DNA from: Nymphalis io
Taxonomy: Eukaryota; Arthropoda; Insecta; Lepidoptera; Nymphalidae
NCBI RefSeq assembly: GCF_905147045.1
Contig: NC_065899.1
Coordinates: forward strand, 446,501 to 510,500
Length of the DNA: 64,000 bases
Direction: 5' to 3'
The notes below the pieces were generated by a model that had not been told where the DNA came from, ran no database searches, and worked only from the letters and a program-made list of their open reading frames with translations. Position numbers and translations under genes: made by a program. Below, piece after piece: positions 12,443 to 22,665 of the stretch; the stretch's first letter is position 1; every line of letters starts with the position of its first letter.

Positions 12443-12925
12443 ATAAATATTATATAATTCTAACAATAACTTGAATATTATTTTATGCTTTATTCCTCTG
12501 TGTCGTCTATTTTAACACTTCTTGTTTATGGTTTATTGTTTTCGGTTGCTACGATGAAGTCGATAATGACCTCCTCTTTTCTCGGCTCTTCAATCGTAGA
12601 CGCCGTCGACCATTACGTCTACTAGTACACACACAGATTCCATCAAATTCCATATAAATGTTACACTGTGTAATAAATGTATATTTTTAAATAATTACAT
12701 ATGTTCAAGAATAGAAGAACTAATTACATTTCAAATGTTATATTTTTTATTATAAAAAAACTTTTTCGAAAATAGAATCTATTGATTGAGAATATAAAAA
12801 TAGACATCGAATTTACCACATTTATATATTATCTGTGGCTTAATGCAAAGGAAATTTATAAATGTCAATAGGACGAAAAATTTATTACGAATTCATAAAG
12901 AAATGAAATGCTTAAATCTATCAAA
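12443..12925. other. Convergent 3' regions of the two regucalcin genes
   Basis: 483 bp with no ORF. It must hold both 3' UTR ends: plus-strand AATAAA at 12438-12447 and minus-strand AATAAA at 12886-12881. Both signals lie very close to their stop codons, so both 3' UTRs may be short and need not overlap. Confidence 0.6.
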
Positions 12926-15900
12926 TCAACATTTAAAATTCATGTTAGGTAGACCCTTCACCCCCAGTCCAGTGACCATGTAGGTAGAACCGCAGGGCGG
13001 CTCCTGAACACCATCTATATTCAAACTCGCCGTGGTCACAAATAATACATCGAAGTTCGGACCGCCGAAGGTCACTGAGGTCACTTGGGGTACTGGAATG
13101 GGAACCTTCTGAAGTAACTTTCCACTGGTGGGGTCGATTTTTATAACACAAGATCCATTGAACACCGCCACCCACAAGTTACCGTCGGTGTCTATAGTGG
13201 TGCCATCCGGTATGCCATTAATTTTGTTCTTTTCCAAGTCGAATATATATTTCAGATTAGCTGCAAGAAATAATACATGTGTTGTACGTAATTTTACAGG
13301 TTATAAAACTAAAGGAATGTCAGCTAATATGGTTCAGTACATTTCTTACAAGTGGGCGTAGCCCTTAAGCCCCACTACTGCTCCAGCACTACTGCTCCTT
13401 ATATTTCTTCGTAATATTAAAAGAATCTCAATATACAAAAGTGTATTATTTTTACTATTTATCAATTGTGTTGGTTTATACATCTATAACTATTTGCGTA
13501 TTAATTGTTGCAAAGTTAACTAACGCTCTTATGAAGGATATCGGGATCAGATCATAGACAATTTTTAGTACTTTTTATAGTTTTGATATAATTTTAACAA
13601 ATAGAACAGGCCTTTATTTTTATCAACACAATGTTAGTCTTAGGAGATGAATGTGTACAGGCCCGAGCATAGAGATCCAAGGCAACTAGGCACTTTGACA
13701 TTTCAGACCTGCCATTCCGAAGCGATTAAACTAAAATTATATAATACTGGCTTGGCTAGCGGGGCCCTTTGGCTGATACCGTGTATGCATAAATCCAGGG
13801 CTTGATGTGTATAAAGGTATTAAACATGTGCACTAAATAATTCAAGCGAATATACTCACAAATCTCTCCCGTGTCGCCGTTATAGTCGTATCTCCTGATT
13901 TTTCGCTCCATGCTGTCAGTGTAATAGAACGCATTCCGCGCGAGGTCCCACGCGAGACCGTTAGAAATTCCGATTTCGCTGCACATCTTGTGTATCCCCG
14001 TTTTGTCAACGCGGTACAGTGAGCCCTGGTTTGGGACTATGTGTCCTGGACGATCTTCATAGCCCATCGTGCCTTGGTGCAGAAAAGAGAAAAAAAAAAC
14101 TCAAATATCTTATCTCAACCAAGCACTGGAATAGTAGTATTTCACAAAATTAAGAATAAGGTAAAGTCAGCAAAGACACGAAATTGAAGAATGTAGCTAT
14201 AAAAAACTAAAATAATTAAAAAATAAGGTTCAATATATATACATTCATTATTTTTTTATCTATCAACAGTATTAATGCTATATATATATATATATGGCTT
14301 TTATAGCTTAAAAAAATTATAATAACGACGAATAATAATATATTATATTAACGATCAGGCGATTCAAGTAGCTACACTACCAACTTAGGACTTACGAGAA
14401 ACCAAAATATAAGATATATTTAAGATAACTAGCTACTCGCACGGGTAGAATAAGGGTTTAAATATTACACAAAGATAAAATATATTACATACATTTATAT
14501 TAAAGGACAAACATAGAAGGACAAAGTCTTGTTATTTTTTTCGTTTGAGGGCCTTCACGGGCGTATAGAACACCTCATCAAAATTACATCAGAATCAGAT
14601 CAAGAGTTTAGGCACGCATAGAAGACAAACATACATCTTTATTTATTAAGATAAAGATCAGGTTTACAGATATATCTCACCAGCATACACCCTCCCTCGT
14701 GGATCAGCTTTGCCATCATTTATCCTGGTGTTGGGCACGACGTTCGAGTCAACGGCGCCAAGCTCACGGACAATCTTACACGCAGTACCCTCCTTACCGT
14801 CCCACTGCACTATTACGAATTTTCTATCCAAACCAATTAAAAACTGATCGGTGGTGCCATCAACTGGTACTATGAAACCTACAGACCCATCTGTAATTAA
14901 ACGAGAAAACATTTGGTAAATGAAGTGCTTAACATGTTCTTTTGTTGTTTTTATTTTTTCGATTTAAATAGAAATGCAAATATTTCTTTTTAATTTCTTA
15001 TCTACAAACGCTTACTACTTTTTGTTTAATTTATCTGTTTAAAATATTTTATGGTTAGGATCTTATAAATTTATTAATTTACTTGCTATATTTTATTTAT
15101 TTGTGGATCAGTTTGTGACGACAGTCTTTCATAATCTTCCATTTCAACGTACATAATGCCTATTCGAATATACCTACATATAAAATATACAAATTGTTAG
15201 GTAGCAACGGTATACCAAAAAAAGATTGTTTTGGTGTTAGTAAGCCGTTAATAGCTAATTACTTAAAAGATGCCTTTATTTTGAAATCGCAGACAGACAC
15301 TTCAGTTTTATTTATTTGTATACATTGGACTCTAATTAATAAAAAGTGTTATATAAGTGGCATAGGTACATAATCAGTTATCAGACTGCGCAAAGTTGCA
15401 TTAAGTGCAAAAGGTGGCCTTATCTCTGAGACAGAGGTGACATTCAGGTAACCTTTAGGCGAAATACCAATTATATAATATGTGAAATGGGACCCAATAT
15501 ATTTAGTAAATAGTTTAATCTAATTACATAAAATAGAAGTTATACAGTTGAAGTTAAGGCTATTTCAATACATATGCTTCACTTTCAACTGACCCATTCG
15601 AAAGAACTTAAATAAAATTGCTTACATGTTTTCCAAAAACAATGAGGGATCGAGCAAGCCCTATCTCTAAAACGTAATTATTGTTTTAAATTGAATTAAA
15701 TTGGACTTTGTGTATAAGGATGAGGAATGGGAAGTAAGACTCTCATTCGATTAAAGTTTCATTTATGAAATAGGTAGGCGATAGCCACCAACACCACTAT
15801 GGTAAATGCTTACCGCCGCCCATAGACATTGTGGATGTATGAAATATTAACCATTCCGTACATCTTCCATGCGCCACCAGACTTGGGAATTATAATGTTA

Positions 15901-17507
15901 AAAATGTAGAAAATTGCTTAACCGACACAATCAAACAATCCCATGGCAGCAAAAACCTTCGTCCTAACTTCATCTCCATATTCGCATATTGATACACCAT
16001 CGAAAACAAGTGACTTATTAGAATGAGCAAAAGACATCTGTGACTAGCGACAGTAACTTATATATGCATAGGATTAACTCGAAGACTATAAGATTTACTC
16101 CATTTATAAATATACGAAAGATCTTTGATTGATAAAACAATATATATTTAAGTTTAAAAAATTTATTTCTCATAAAGAATTACAGAAATTCACTTTCATG
16201 AGAAAGTTACAAACTAATATAAAAATCTAAGCGTAGTACAGTAACAGCCTGTTAATTTCCCACTGCTGGGCTAAGGCCTCCTCTCCCTTTTGAGGAGAAG
16301 GTTGTGGAGCTTATTCCACCACGCTGCTCCAATGCGGGTTGGTAGAATACACATGTGGCAGAATTTCAATGAAATTAGACACATGCAGGTTTCCTCACGA
16401 TGTTTTCCTTCACCGTTAAGCACGAGATGAATTATAATCACAAATTAAGCACATGAAAATACAGTGGTGCTTGCCCGGGTTTGAACCCACGATCATCGGT
16501 TAAGATTCACGCGTTCTAACCACTAGGCCATCTCGGCTTTTTTACTTTGGCTAAGCGTACACACTGTACAAAAATTCATAAGAAAGAAAGTAGATGCAGA
16601 AATTTTTCGACGATCGACGAGCTTGTTAAACATATCGCCCGCCGTGTCACCTCAGGAATACAAAAGTATGGATGCGCATATTTATTGAAATCTGTACATC
16701 ATTTTATTTTATTATTATTATTTTTTTCTTTTATATTTGGATAACACGTGATATACAGAAGAATTGGAGATAAAAATATAAATATATAAAATATAAATGG
16801 GGCACAACGCGCCACCTCTTGGAACGCCCGCATTGATTGTACACCAGTGTAAGTTTTTCTGATCAGTGATCACGTTAATCCCTCGGAAATAACATTATAA
16901 AGTTATCTCCTAAATAAAATATTACCGATATACAACAGAATAATGTATATAATATAAATGGAAGATTATTATAAGCTATATATAGAATAGCTTCCAATAG
17001 TTCTAATAATAACGCGCAACTAACTTAATTAACTTAATAATGTATACGGTAGGCAGACTTTATATTATATTATACCAACATTCAAAACAAAAAAAAGTCG
17101 AGATGGCCCAGTGGTAAGAACGCGTGAATCTTAATCGATGAACGTGGGTTCAAACCCAGGCAAGCACCTCTGAATTTTCATGTGCTTAATTTCTGTTTAT
17201 AATTCATCTCGTGCTTTTCGGTGAAGGAAAACATCGTGAGGAAACCTGCATGTGTCTAATTTCATTGAAACTATGCCACATGTGTATTCCACCAACCCGC
17301 ATTGGAGCCGTAACAGCCTGTCCCACTGCTGGGCTAAAGGCCTCCGCACCTCTTTTTGAGGAGAAGGTTTGGAGCTTATTCCACCACGCTGCTCCAATGC
17401 GGGTTGGTGGATTGGTGGGTTGGAGCAGCGTGGTGGAATAAGCTCCAAACCTTCTCCTCAAAAAGGGAGAGGAGGCCTTAGCCCAGCAGTGGGACATTTA
17501 CAGGCTG

Positions 17508-17540
<33 letters not shown>

Positions 17541-18899
17541 ATACCAACATTTTTTAACAGTGTGTCCTTAATCTAAAGCAAGAAAAATAACGTCAATCTT
17601 TAAGTTAAATGTTTTTTACAAAGTTATAATTATAGATATAATTGGAATACCCGTAGATATCTATATATACATATGTAACTAGAAAACAAATTAGCTAAAA
17701 ACTGGTTTGATGAGCAGTCGCCGTAGTTGTTATCTTATCGCTATTTTGTTAAATACTAATATATCTTTCGCTATTCTATACATTATTTACTATCATTTTA
17801 TTGTTTCTGTTCTATTTTTCTATTACATAAAAAATAAATAAAAATACTACTGACAACTAAACCCAATTTTGTAACATCGTAACTTTATATTAGAACGAAG
17901 AAAATTAAAATTCTCAACGAGCACAAAGTACCAACCAACAACAAGCATGCAGGTTTTATGGAAATTTTCATTTTCTGCCTGCTTGGCATAAATTTTAAGC
18001 TTGTTGGCCATGCTGTATTAAGCTGGTAAAGGTGAGTAAGTAAGTAAGTAATGACAATATAATAAAACAAACAATACAAAATGGAATTATCTTTTTGAAT
18101 GAATAGGTAAGCTCAATAACTTACATGCATTACCCAGGATGCCCAACAACGAGCGTCACTGGACGGGAGGGTGACTGAAGAGTACCTACTGAGAGCTACA
18201 GATAGTCACGTTTTGTACTTTGTTTCTCTTTGAAATTGAGTTGAGATTCCGGTTGTAACGGATCGAATAAAAAAATGTCTGAGAATGAACATAAGAAATA
18301 AGGCCGTATTAATATCGTTGTCAGTGATAGGGCTTTGCCACCAATCAGCAATATATAATATTATTTTGCGCCAGTTTGAAGGGTGAGTGAACCAGTGTAA
18401 CTACAGGCACACGACATAACATCTTGGTTCCCAAGGTTGGTGGCGCATGGACTAGGTAAAGAATGAAAGGAAAATGACTTTGATCTATGAGCGATAGTGG
18501 CCACTTACATTAAAAAACGTCTTCTTCTCATCTTAAAACATAATAGAATATTTAATAATAATTCTTAAGCTTAGTAAAGTTTCTGCTTCTAACTATTATG
18601 TATCATGCAATACACATTAATAGTACACTTTCAATAACAAATTAAACCCGGAAATTAAAAATATATTTTTTTAAATAAAATTGTCGCCTGGTTTTAAGAG
18701 AACAGACATTGGCGTCAATTATTAATCCTAATAATAACTTACCGAGCTTAGTCTTCGTGTGTTCCCCGGTGGCCGGTACGTACTTATGAATGTAACCCTG
18801 TAAGATGTTCACGAAGAACAAAGTTTGCTGCCGGTCGTCCCAATGCGGACCCTCGCCCAGCTCCAAGGGATCACTTATTTTCTTTATTGTCAGTGACAT
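12926..18899 (-). CDS. regucalcin: Regucalcin / SMP-30 family protein, copy 2 (4 coding exons, 304 aa)
   Basis: Second SMP-30/regucalcin gene, opposite strand and tail-to-tail with copy 1 (483 bp between stop codons). Coding exons in transcript order: 18899-18743, 14890-14681, 14072-13860, 13260-12926 (stop at 12928-12926), phases 1,1,1. The protein keeps ligand Glu16 in LGEGPHW, RINDGKADPRG, Asn160 in ISNGL and Asp212 in IPDGTTIDTDGNLW. The first three introns sit at the same positions and phases as in copy 1, so the two are paralogues; the fourth intron of copy 1 is absent (GSCVIKIDP is continuous). The start ATG at 18899 gives a short N-terminus like other family members. A minus-strand AATAAA lies at 12886-12881, 40 nt past the stop. 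Intron 1 (about 3.85 kb) has taken up SINEs and a family-B repeat. Codons are AT-rich, unlike copy 1. Confidence 0.93.
13530..13605 (+). repeat. Short dispersed repeat, family F, copy 2 (intron 3 of regucalcin copy 2)
   Basis: GATATCGGGATCAGATCATA, GACAATTTTTAGTACTTTTT and ATAGTTTTGATATAATTTTA parallel the copy at 6325. Confidence 0.6.
15770..15905 (-). repeat. Family-B repeat fragment in intron 1 of regucalcin copy 2
   Basis: CCGCCCATAGACATTG, GAAATATTAACCATTCC and ATGCGCCACCAGACTTGGGA match the A-tail half of the family, read on minus. Confidence 0.7.
16236..16537 (-). repeat. tRNA-derived SINE (Metulj-like), near full length, in intron 1 of regucalcin copy 2
   Basis: Same family as at 990; head at the right end (CCATCTCGGC on plus), B box GGGTTTGAACCCACG on plus. 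Direct repeat CTAAGCGTA at 16227-16235 and 16551-16559 is the likely target-site duplication. Confidence 0.87.
17083..17539 (+). repeat. Composite SINE with internal inverted duplication and TTAC microsatellite tail
   Basis: Plus orientation head at about 17097 (GTCGAGATGGCCCAGTGG). At about 17308 the sequence switches to an inverted copy of the SINE 3' part (17310-17397), then after a 22-nt spacer the normal 3' part follows (17420-17513), ending in a TTAC repeat. The arms form a roughly 88-94-bp inverted repeat. The whole unit is bounded by TATACCAACATT at 17071-17082 and 17540-17551. Lies in intron 1 of regucalcin copy 2. Confidence 0.85.
18322..18515 (+). repeat. Family-B repeat, diverged, in intron 1 of regucalcin copy 2
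   Basis: CCAGTTTGAAGGGTGAGTGA, ACCAGTGTAACTACAGGCAC and CTTGGTTCCCAAGGTTGGTG are the family core. Confidence 0.72.
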
Positions 18900-20586
18900 C
18901 TAAAGAAATTTTACCAATAAAATAAAAAATATATATATATAATTAGTTAAACGAATTATACATATACACTATTTATATAATATACACTATTTTTCCATAT
19001 TAAGTAGAAGAAATTATGAAAAAAATATATATTTATATTTTTTCATATTTTCCTTTCCGATTTATTACCAACTTTCCAAGAATCTAGCTTGCAAAAATAC
19101 TTGGAAATATTTGCACCGTAGAAATACTTCACCTTTTTTATGCTAAGTGCGGGCACCAATGTTTTGCTTGTCTCAATGGCCGCTCAAGTATGAAATAAAC
19201 TTAAGGACTATAATAATGCAAAGCAATAGCAAATGCTGCACAATGAGATAACAGAACTCGCACGGTCACATTGGACGAAACACACTTTATCGTCAGCAGC
19301 TCTTATTTTCATTTAAGTGCATACCTACACCAGGGTTGCCAATTTCCCGGCTTATTGCCTAGAAGGGTAATATACTGTAGCAAGTAGACTGGGAAAGCTT
19401 ATAGAATATCAACAACCAGCACTACATGTCGTTAGTATTGTTTTGTTCTGCTTCGAACGCGAGCCAGTGATATAATGAAAGCTTTTAATTTAATACCAAC
19501 CTTAAATACAGTCGTTTCGCATTGGAATTATTTTCAACAAAACAATTTAATTTAAATAATTATATTTTGCATATTATTTTTTATACAAGTCTATAAATAA
19601 GTTTAGTCTAAAGGTTGACTGGTCGAGAATCGTTTTTAATTTTTTTTCAACTGTATTAAAATAAATTAATAAAAATATAGGTAAAGATATGTATTTCAAC
19701 CCTGAAGTAATAGGTAATTGAAAAGTACCTCGTAATATCGAAGAGTTAAATAATAAAGCTATTATCTGACAAGTATTTAATTTAAATAAATGTCTCGAGT
19801 AATGTACCTACCCGGTAATTACTTGAGACAGTAGGCTGTTTATCGTTATAACTACAAGTCACCACAATTTACAGGCAGCTAAATAAAATAGTGTAAACTT
19901 TATAATTTCGATAGTCATTTATCGTAGTTATATGAAAGCGAAATTATTGTACACAAAAAATAAAAAATATCTTACATATTTTGTAATGTCAACACTGTTG
20001 CAAATACTAAATGTTTATTAAAAAAAATACTTTCAATATTACAGAGTACATTATGATATTGTTGCGAAAATAAAATATAGCCTTATAGATTTATCCTTAG
20101 CCATTATAATGAATGAATAATCATCAATTTTATGCACGTTTCCTCATTCTTCAAACGGCGTGACCATGACGGACATTTTTAGATGCACTCTGCGATATGT
20201 AGCTACGGGTCGTGCGAATAACTCGCCTGATATTTATAAATGATTAGCGACCCACCGACTTCGCAGCGATAGCACGGGCGATAGGCACATTCGTTTAGCG
20301 TTAAACATGTTTGTGATGATAAATAGGCCGTTAAATCTCTCAGACGAAAAACTTTCCGACTTAATCTATAAATAACATTTTAAAATTAGCAATTTTACAT
20401 AAATAAGTATATAAACTAAACTTTCCTATGTATTGGAGAAAACGGAATGAAAATTTACAAGTTCTAGAGATTATTGCGAAAGTACATACTGATTTAGGCG
20501 GCAGGGAATCTTAATTTCATACTGTCCTACTTCTGACCCTTGAAAATGGTCGCCTTATTGTATTTTATAATATAAACTTTACTTTT
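18900..20586. other. Upstream region of regucalcin copy 2
   Basis: No coding signal. AT-rich with a GC-richer block near 20150-20300, where a weak TATA candidate lies. Confidence 0.5.
20190..20238 (-). promoter_or_regulatory. Candidate TATA promoter upstream of regucalcin copy 2
   Basis: On the minus strand TATAAA (20238-20233) is followed 25-35 nt later by GC-richer sequence (about 20210-20150). It lies 1.3 kb upstream of the copy 2 ATG in the right orientation. TATA-like strings are common in DNA this AT-rich, so support is weak. Confidence 0.22.
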
Positions 20587-20880
20587 ATTTACTGGTGGCT
20601 TTGGCAAGCCCGTCTGGGTAGGCACCACCCACTCATCAGATATTCTACCGCAGTACTTGATATTGTTGTGTTCCGGTTTGAAGGGTGAGTGAGCTAGTGT
20701 AATTACAGGTACAAGGGACATAACATCTTAGTTCCCAAGGTTGGTGCCGCATTGGCGATGTAAGCGATGGTTAACATTTCTTACAATGCCAATGTCTATG
20801 GGCGTTAGTTACCACTTACCATCAGGTGGCCCATATGCTCGTCCAACAACATATACTATAAAAAATAAATAAAAATAAAT
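20587..20880 (+). repeat. Family-B repeat, near complete
   Basis: From TTACTGGTGGCTTTGG to ATACTATAAAAAATAAAT; all family blocks are present in order. Confidence 0.82.
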
Positions 20881-21195
20881 AAAAAACTAATAATAGTAAT
20901 TAGTATATATAATAATCTTTGTTCAAATAAAAATGAAATAAATAAGGAAACATCCTTATTCTATTGTCTATCTATTTATGTTTATTTCATCGACTTCCTT
21001 ATCTTAATGTGTTTTTTTTTTTATATCTATATAAATAGTAGAGTAAATAAATAGCATATAAATGTAAAAGATGAATTTGTATTAAGAATATAAACGCTTG
21101 TATGGTCAGCAGTGTTTGAAAATTTCTGCTATTTAAAGAAATATTAAATAATAAAAACATTGTGCATCTTCTATCTTACTTTACAAGTACACATA

Positions 21196-21625
21196 TATGT
21201 CATGTTCCGATTTGAAGGGTGAGTGAGTTCTGTCCGCTCGCAAGTGATGCTTATACATTGTTTAAAGTCAAGTAACGGTCACGGTCTCCCGTCTCAGTGG
21301 CTTGTCTCCGTCGCGACGCGAACCGCCAGCTTAACAACAGGCAGAAGTGCCACAACATCTTAACAAATTTGCTTGCGCATTGGAAAGAACAATTTACGAA
21401 TTATTGATTACTCGAATCCGGGGCCCCTGGGACCCTGTATCTTTGTATCTTACGGCTGATTCGGCGGTAGCTACGCCCCTACTTAGAGACTAGACTATAT
21501 AAACATGCGACTTTGCTTGTCTGAATGACAAAAAAGTAATATTAATAACTATAAGAGTTCAGACGCAGGAACTGGGTTGAACCCACGACCACCGGGTTTG
21601 CGGCCTTACATCTAGCCACTAGGCA
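21196..21625. repeat. Nested repeat debris (family-B core piece and tRNA-like segment)
   Basis: ATTTGAAGGGTGAGTGAG near 21210 is a family-B core piece; GAACTGGGTTGAACCCACGA..GCGGCC..CTAGCCACTAGGCAAACG at 21559-21627 is a tRNA-like family-D-type end. The sequence between is GC-richer than the surround but not assignable by eye. Confidence 0.5.
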
Positions 21626-21795
21626 AACGTTAATGATATAAGCTCAGTTATTAAAGTATATGTAATTTTTTCTTATATATTGTCTTAATGCGTTTTCCAC
21701 AACAATGCGCAATGTATATACAAATAACAATATTATTTTTTTGTCTGATAATAGATTAGCAATAAGTCTATTTGCTCATTACTGATCGTAAGTAG

Positions 21796-22665
21796 GTCTT
21801 TTTTTTTCACGGTGGAAAAATGCATTACGCGTTTCCCCCACGCGAACAGTGGGGGGGTATGTGGGGCTAGCCAAGGCGCCGAGTGCGCCGCGAACATCGG
21901 AATACCCACTAAAAACCAGCGGTACTCTTTCCATCTTAACGAGAAGCGCCACGAGATCGCTTGCGCATGCTACCGCGATGCTCTGACGGATGGCCTGCGT
22001 ATGCAAGCCTCCATTCTCTAGGGGGATTACTAGGGCACTGAGAACCCCCTAGTCCCGGCAACGCCTATTGCGGCGGAGGGAGAAGATGCGCATAGCGCCT
22101 CTTTCTTCTCCCCGGTCTACTTCGGCGGAGCAGGTCTGCAGCGGCGTTCTCTTCACGCTCCCGCTCCGCGGCCTCCTTTTGTGACATCACACTTTCACAT
22201 AAGGAGACCATTTCCGACCAGCACTCCTCACTTCAGATCATCGCAAGGCTTCGATGATGCTCGGCAAGGAGAGGTTTCCGCCGACAACTGCCACCAGGGA
22301 ATGCCTCTGGCGCCTCCACGCGACACACTCGGTCAGGGTGTGTTGCGCCGTGTCGATTGGCGCACCACACTCGTGGCAGAAAGCTGACACTTTCCACCGC
22401 GCTATCTTGTGTAGGTACCTACCGAAGCAGCCGTGTCCGATAAGTATCTGCACAAGAGTCAACTTAAAAGAGAGCGTGCCTCGTTTTCTTTTGACCCAGC
22501 GACTCAAATGGGGACGTACAACCTCCACTGTCACCAGGCCCGCTGTGGGGGACCCTATGTCCTCCCATCGGGCTATCAGAACTGTCTAGACCCTATAGTC
22601 AAGGGGTCACGTGCTCGGAGCGGCAGACCTTCTATGGCCGGCAGCCTAGGCGACTTTTAGAAAGG
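21796..22665 (-). mobile_element. Decayed R1-clade LINE, 3' portion
   Basis: The minus strand encodes the C-terminus of an R1-like retrotransposon ORF2: GCFGRYLHKIARWKVSAFCHECGAPIDTAQHTLTEC is split here as GRYLHKIARWK and CHECGAPIDTAQHTLTEC, the CX2C-H-C zinc-finger tail typical of R1/TRAS/SART-type elements. The frame is lost after IIEALR (near 22238) and continues in another frame with SEECWSEMVS- and SQKEAAERE-like sequence, then a GC-rich 3' UTR and A tail (poly-T on plus near 21800). 5'-truncated and frameshifted, so a pseudogene copy. GC-rich against an AT-rich surround. Confidence 0.8.

Noticed and set aside
17197..17557. Several overlapping ORFs with CPTAGLKASAPLFEEK-like and LKASSPLFEEKVWSLF-like peptides, repeated at 1006, 55926, 59429 and 60376
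   Set aside because: These are translations of the SINE sequence on either strand and recur with every SINE copy; not genes.
17512..18050. TTAC repeat at 17512-17539 and GTAA repeat at 18032-18047 as an inverted pair
   Set aside because: Short simple repeats; the first is explained as the SINE tail and the second is too short to infer a link.
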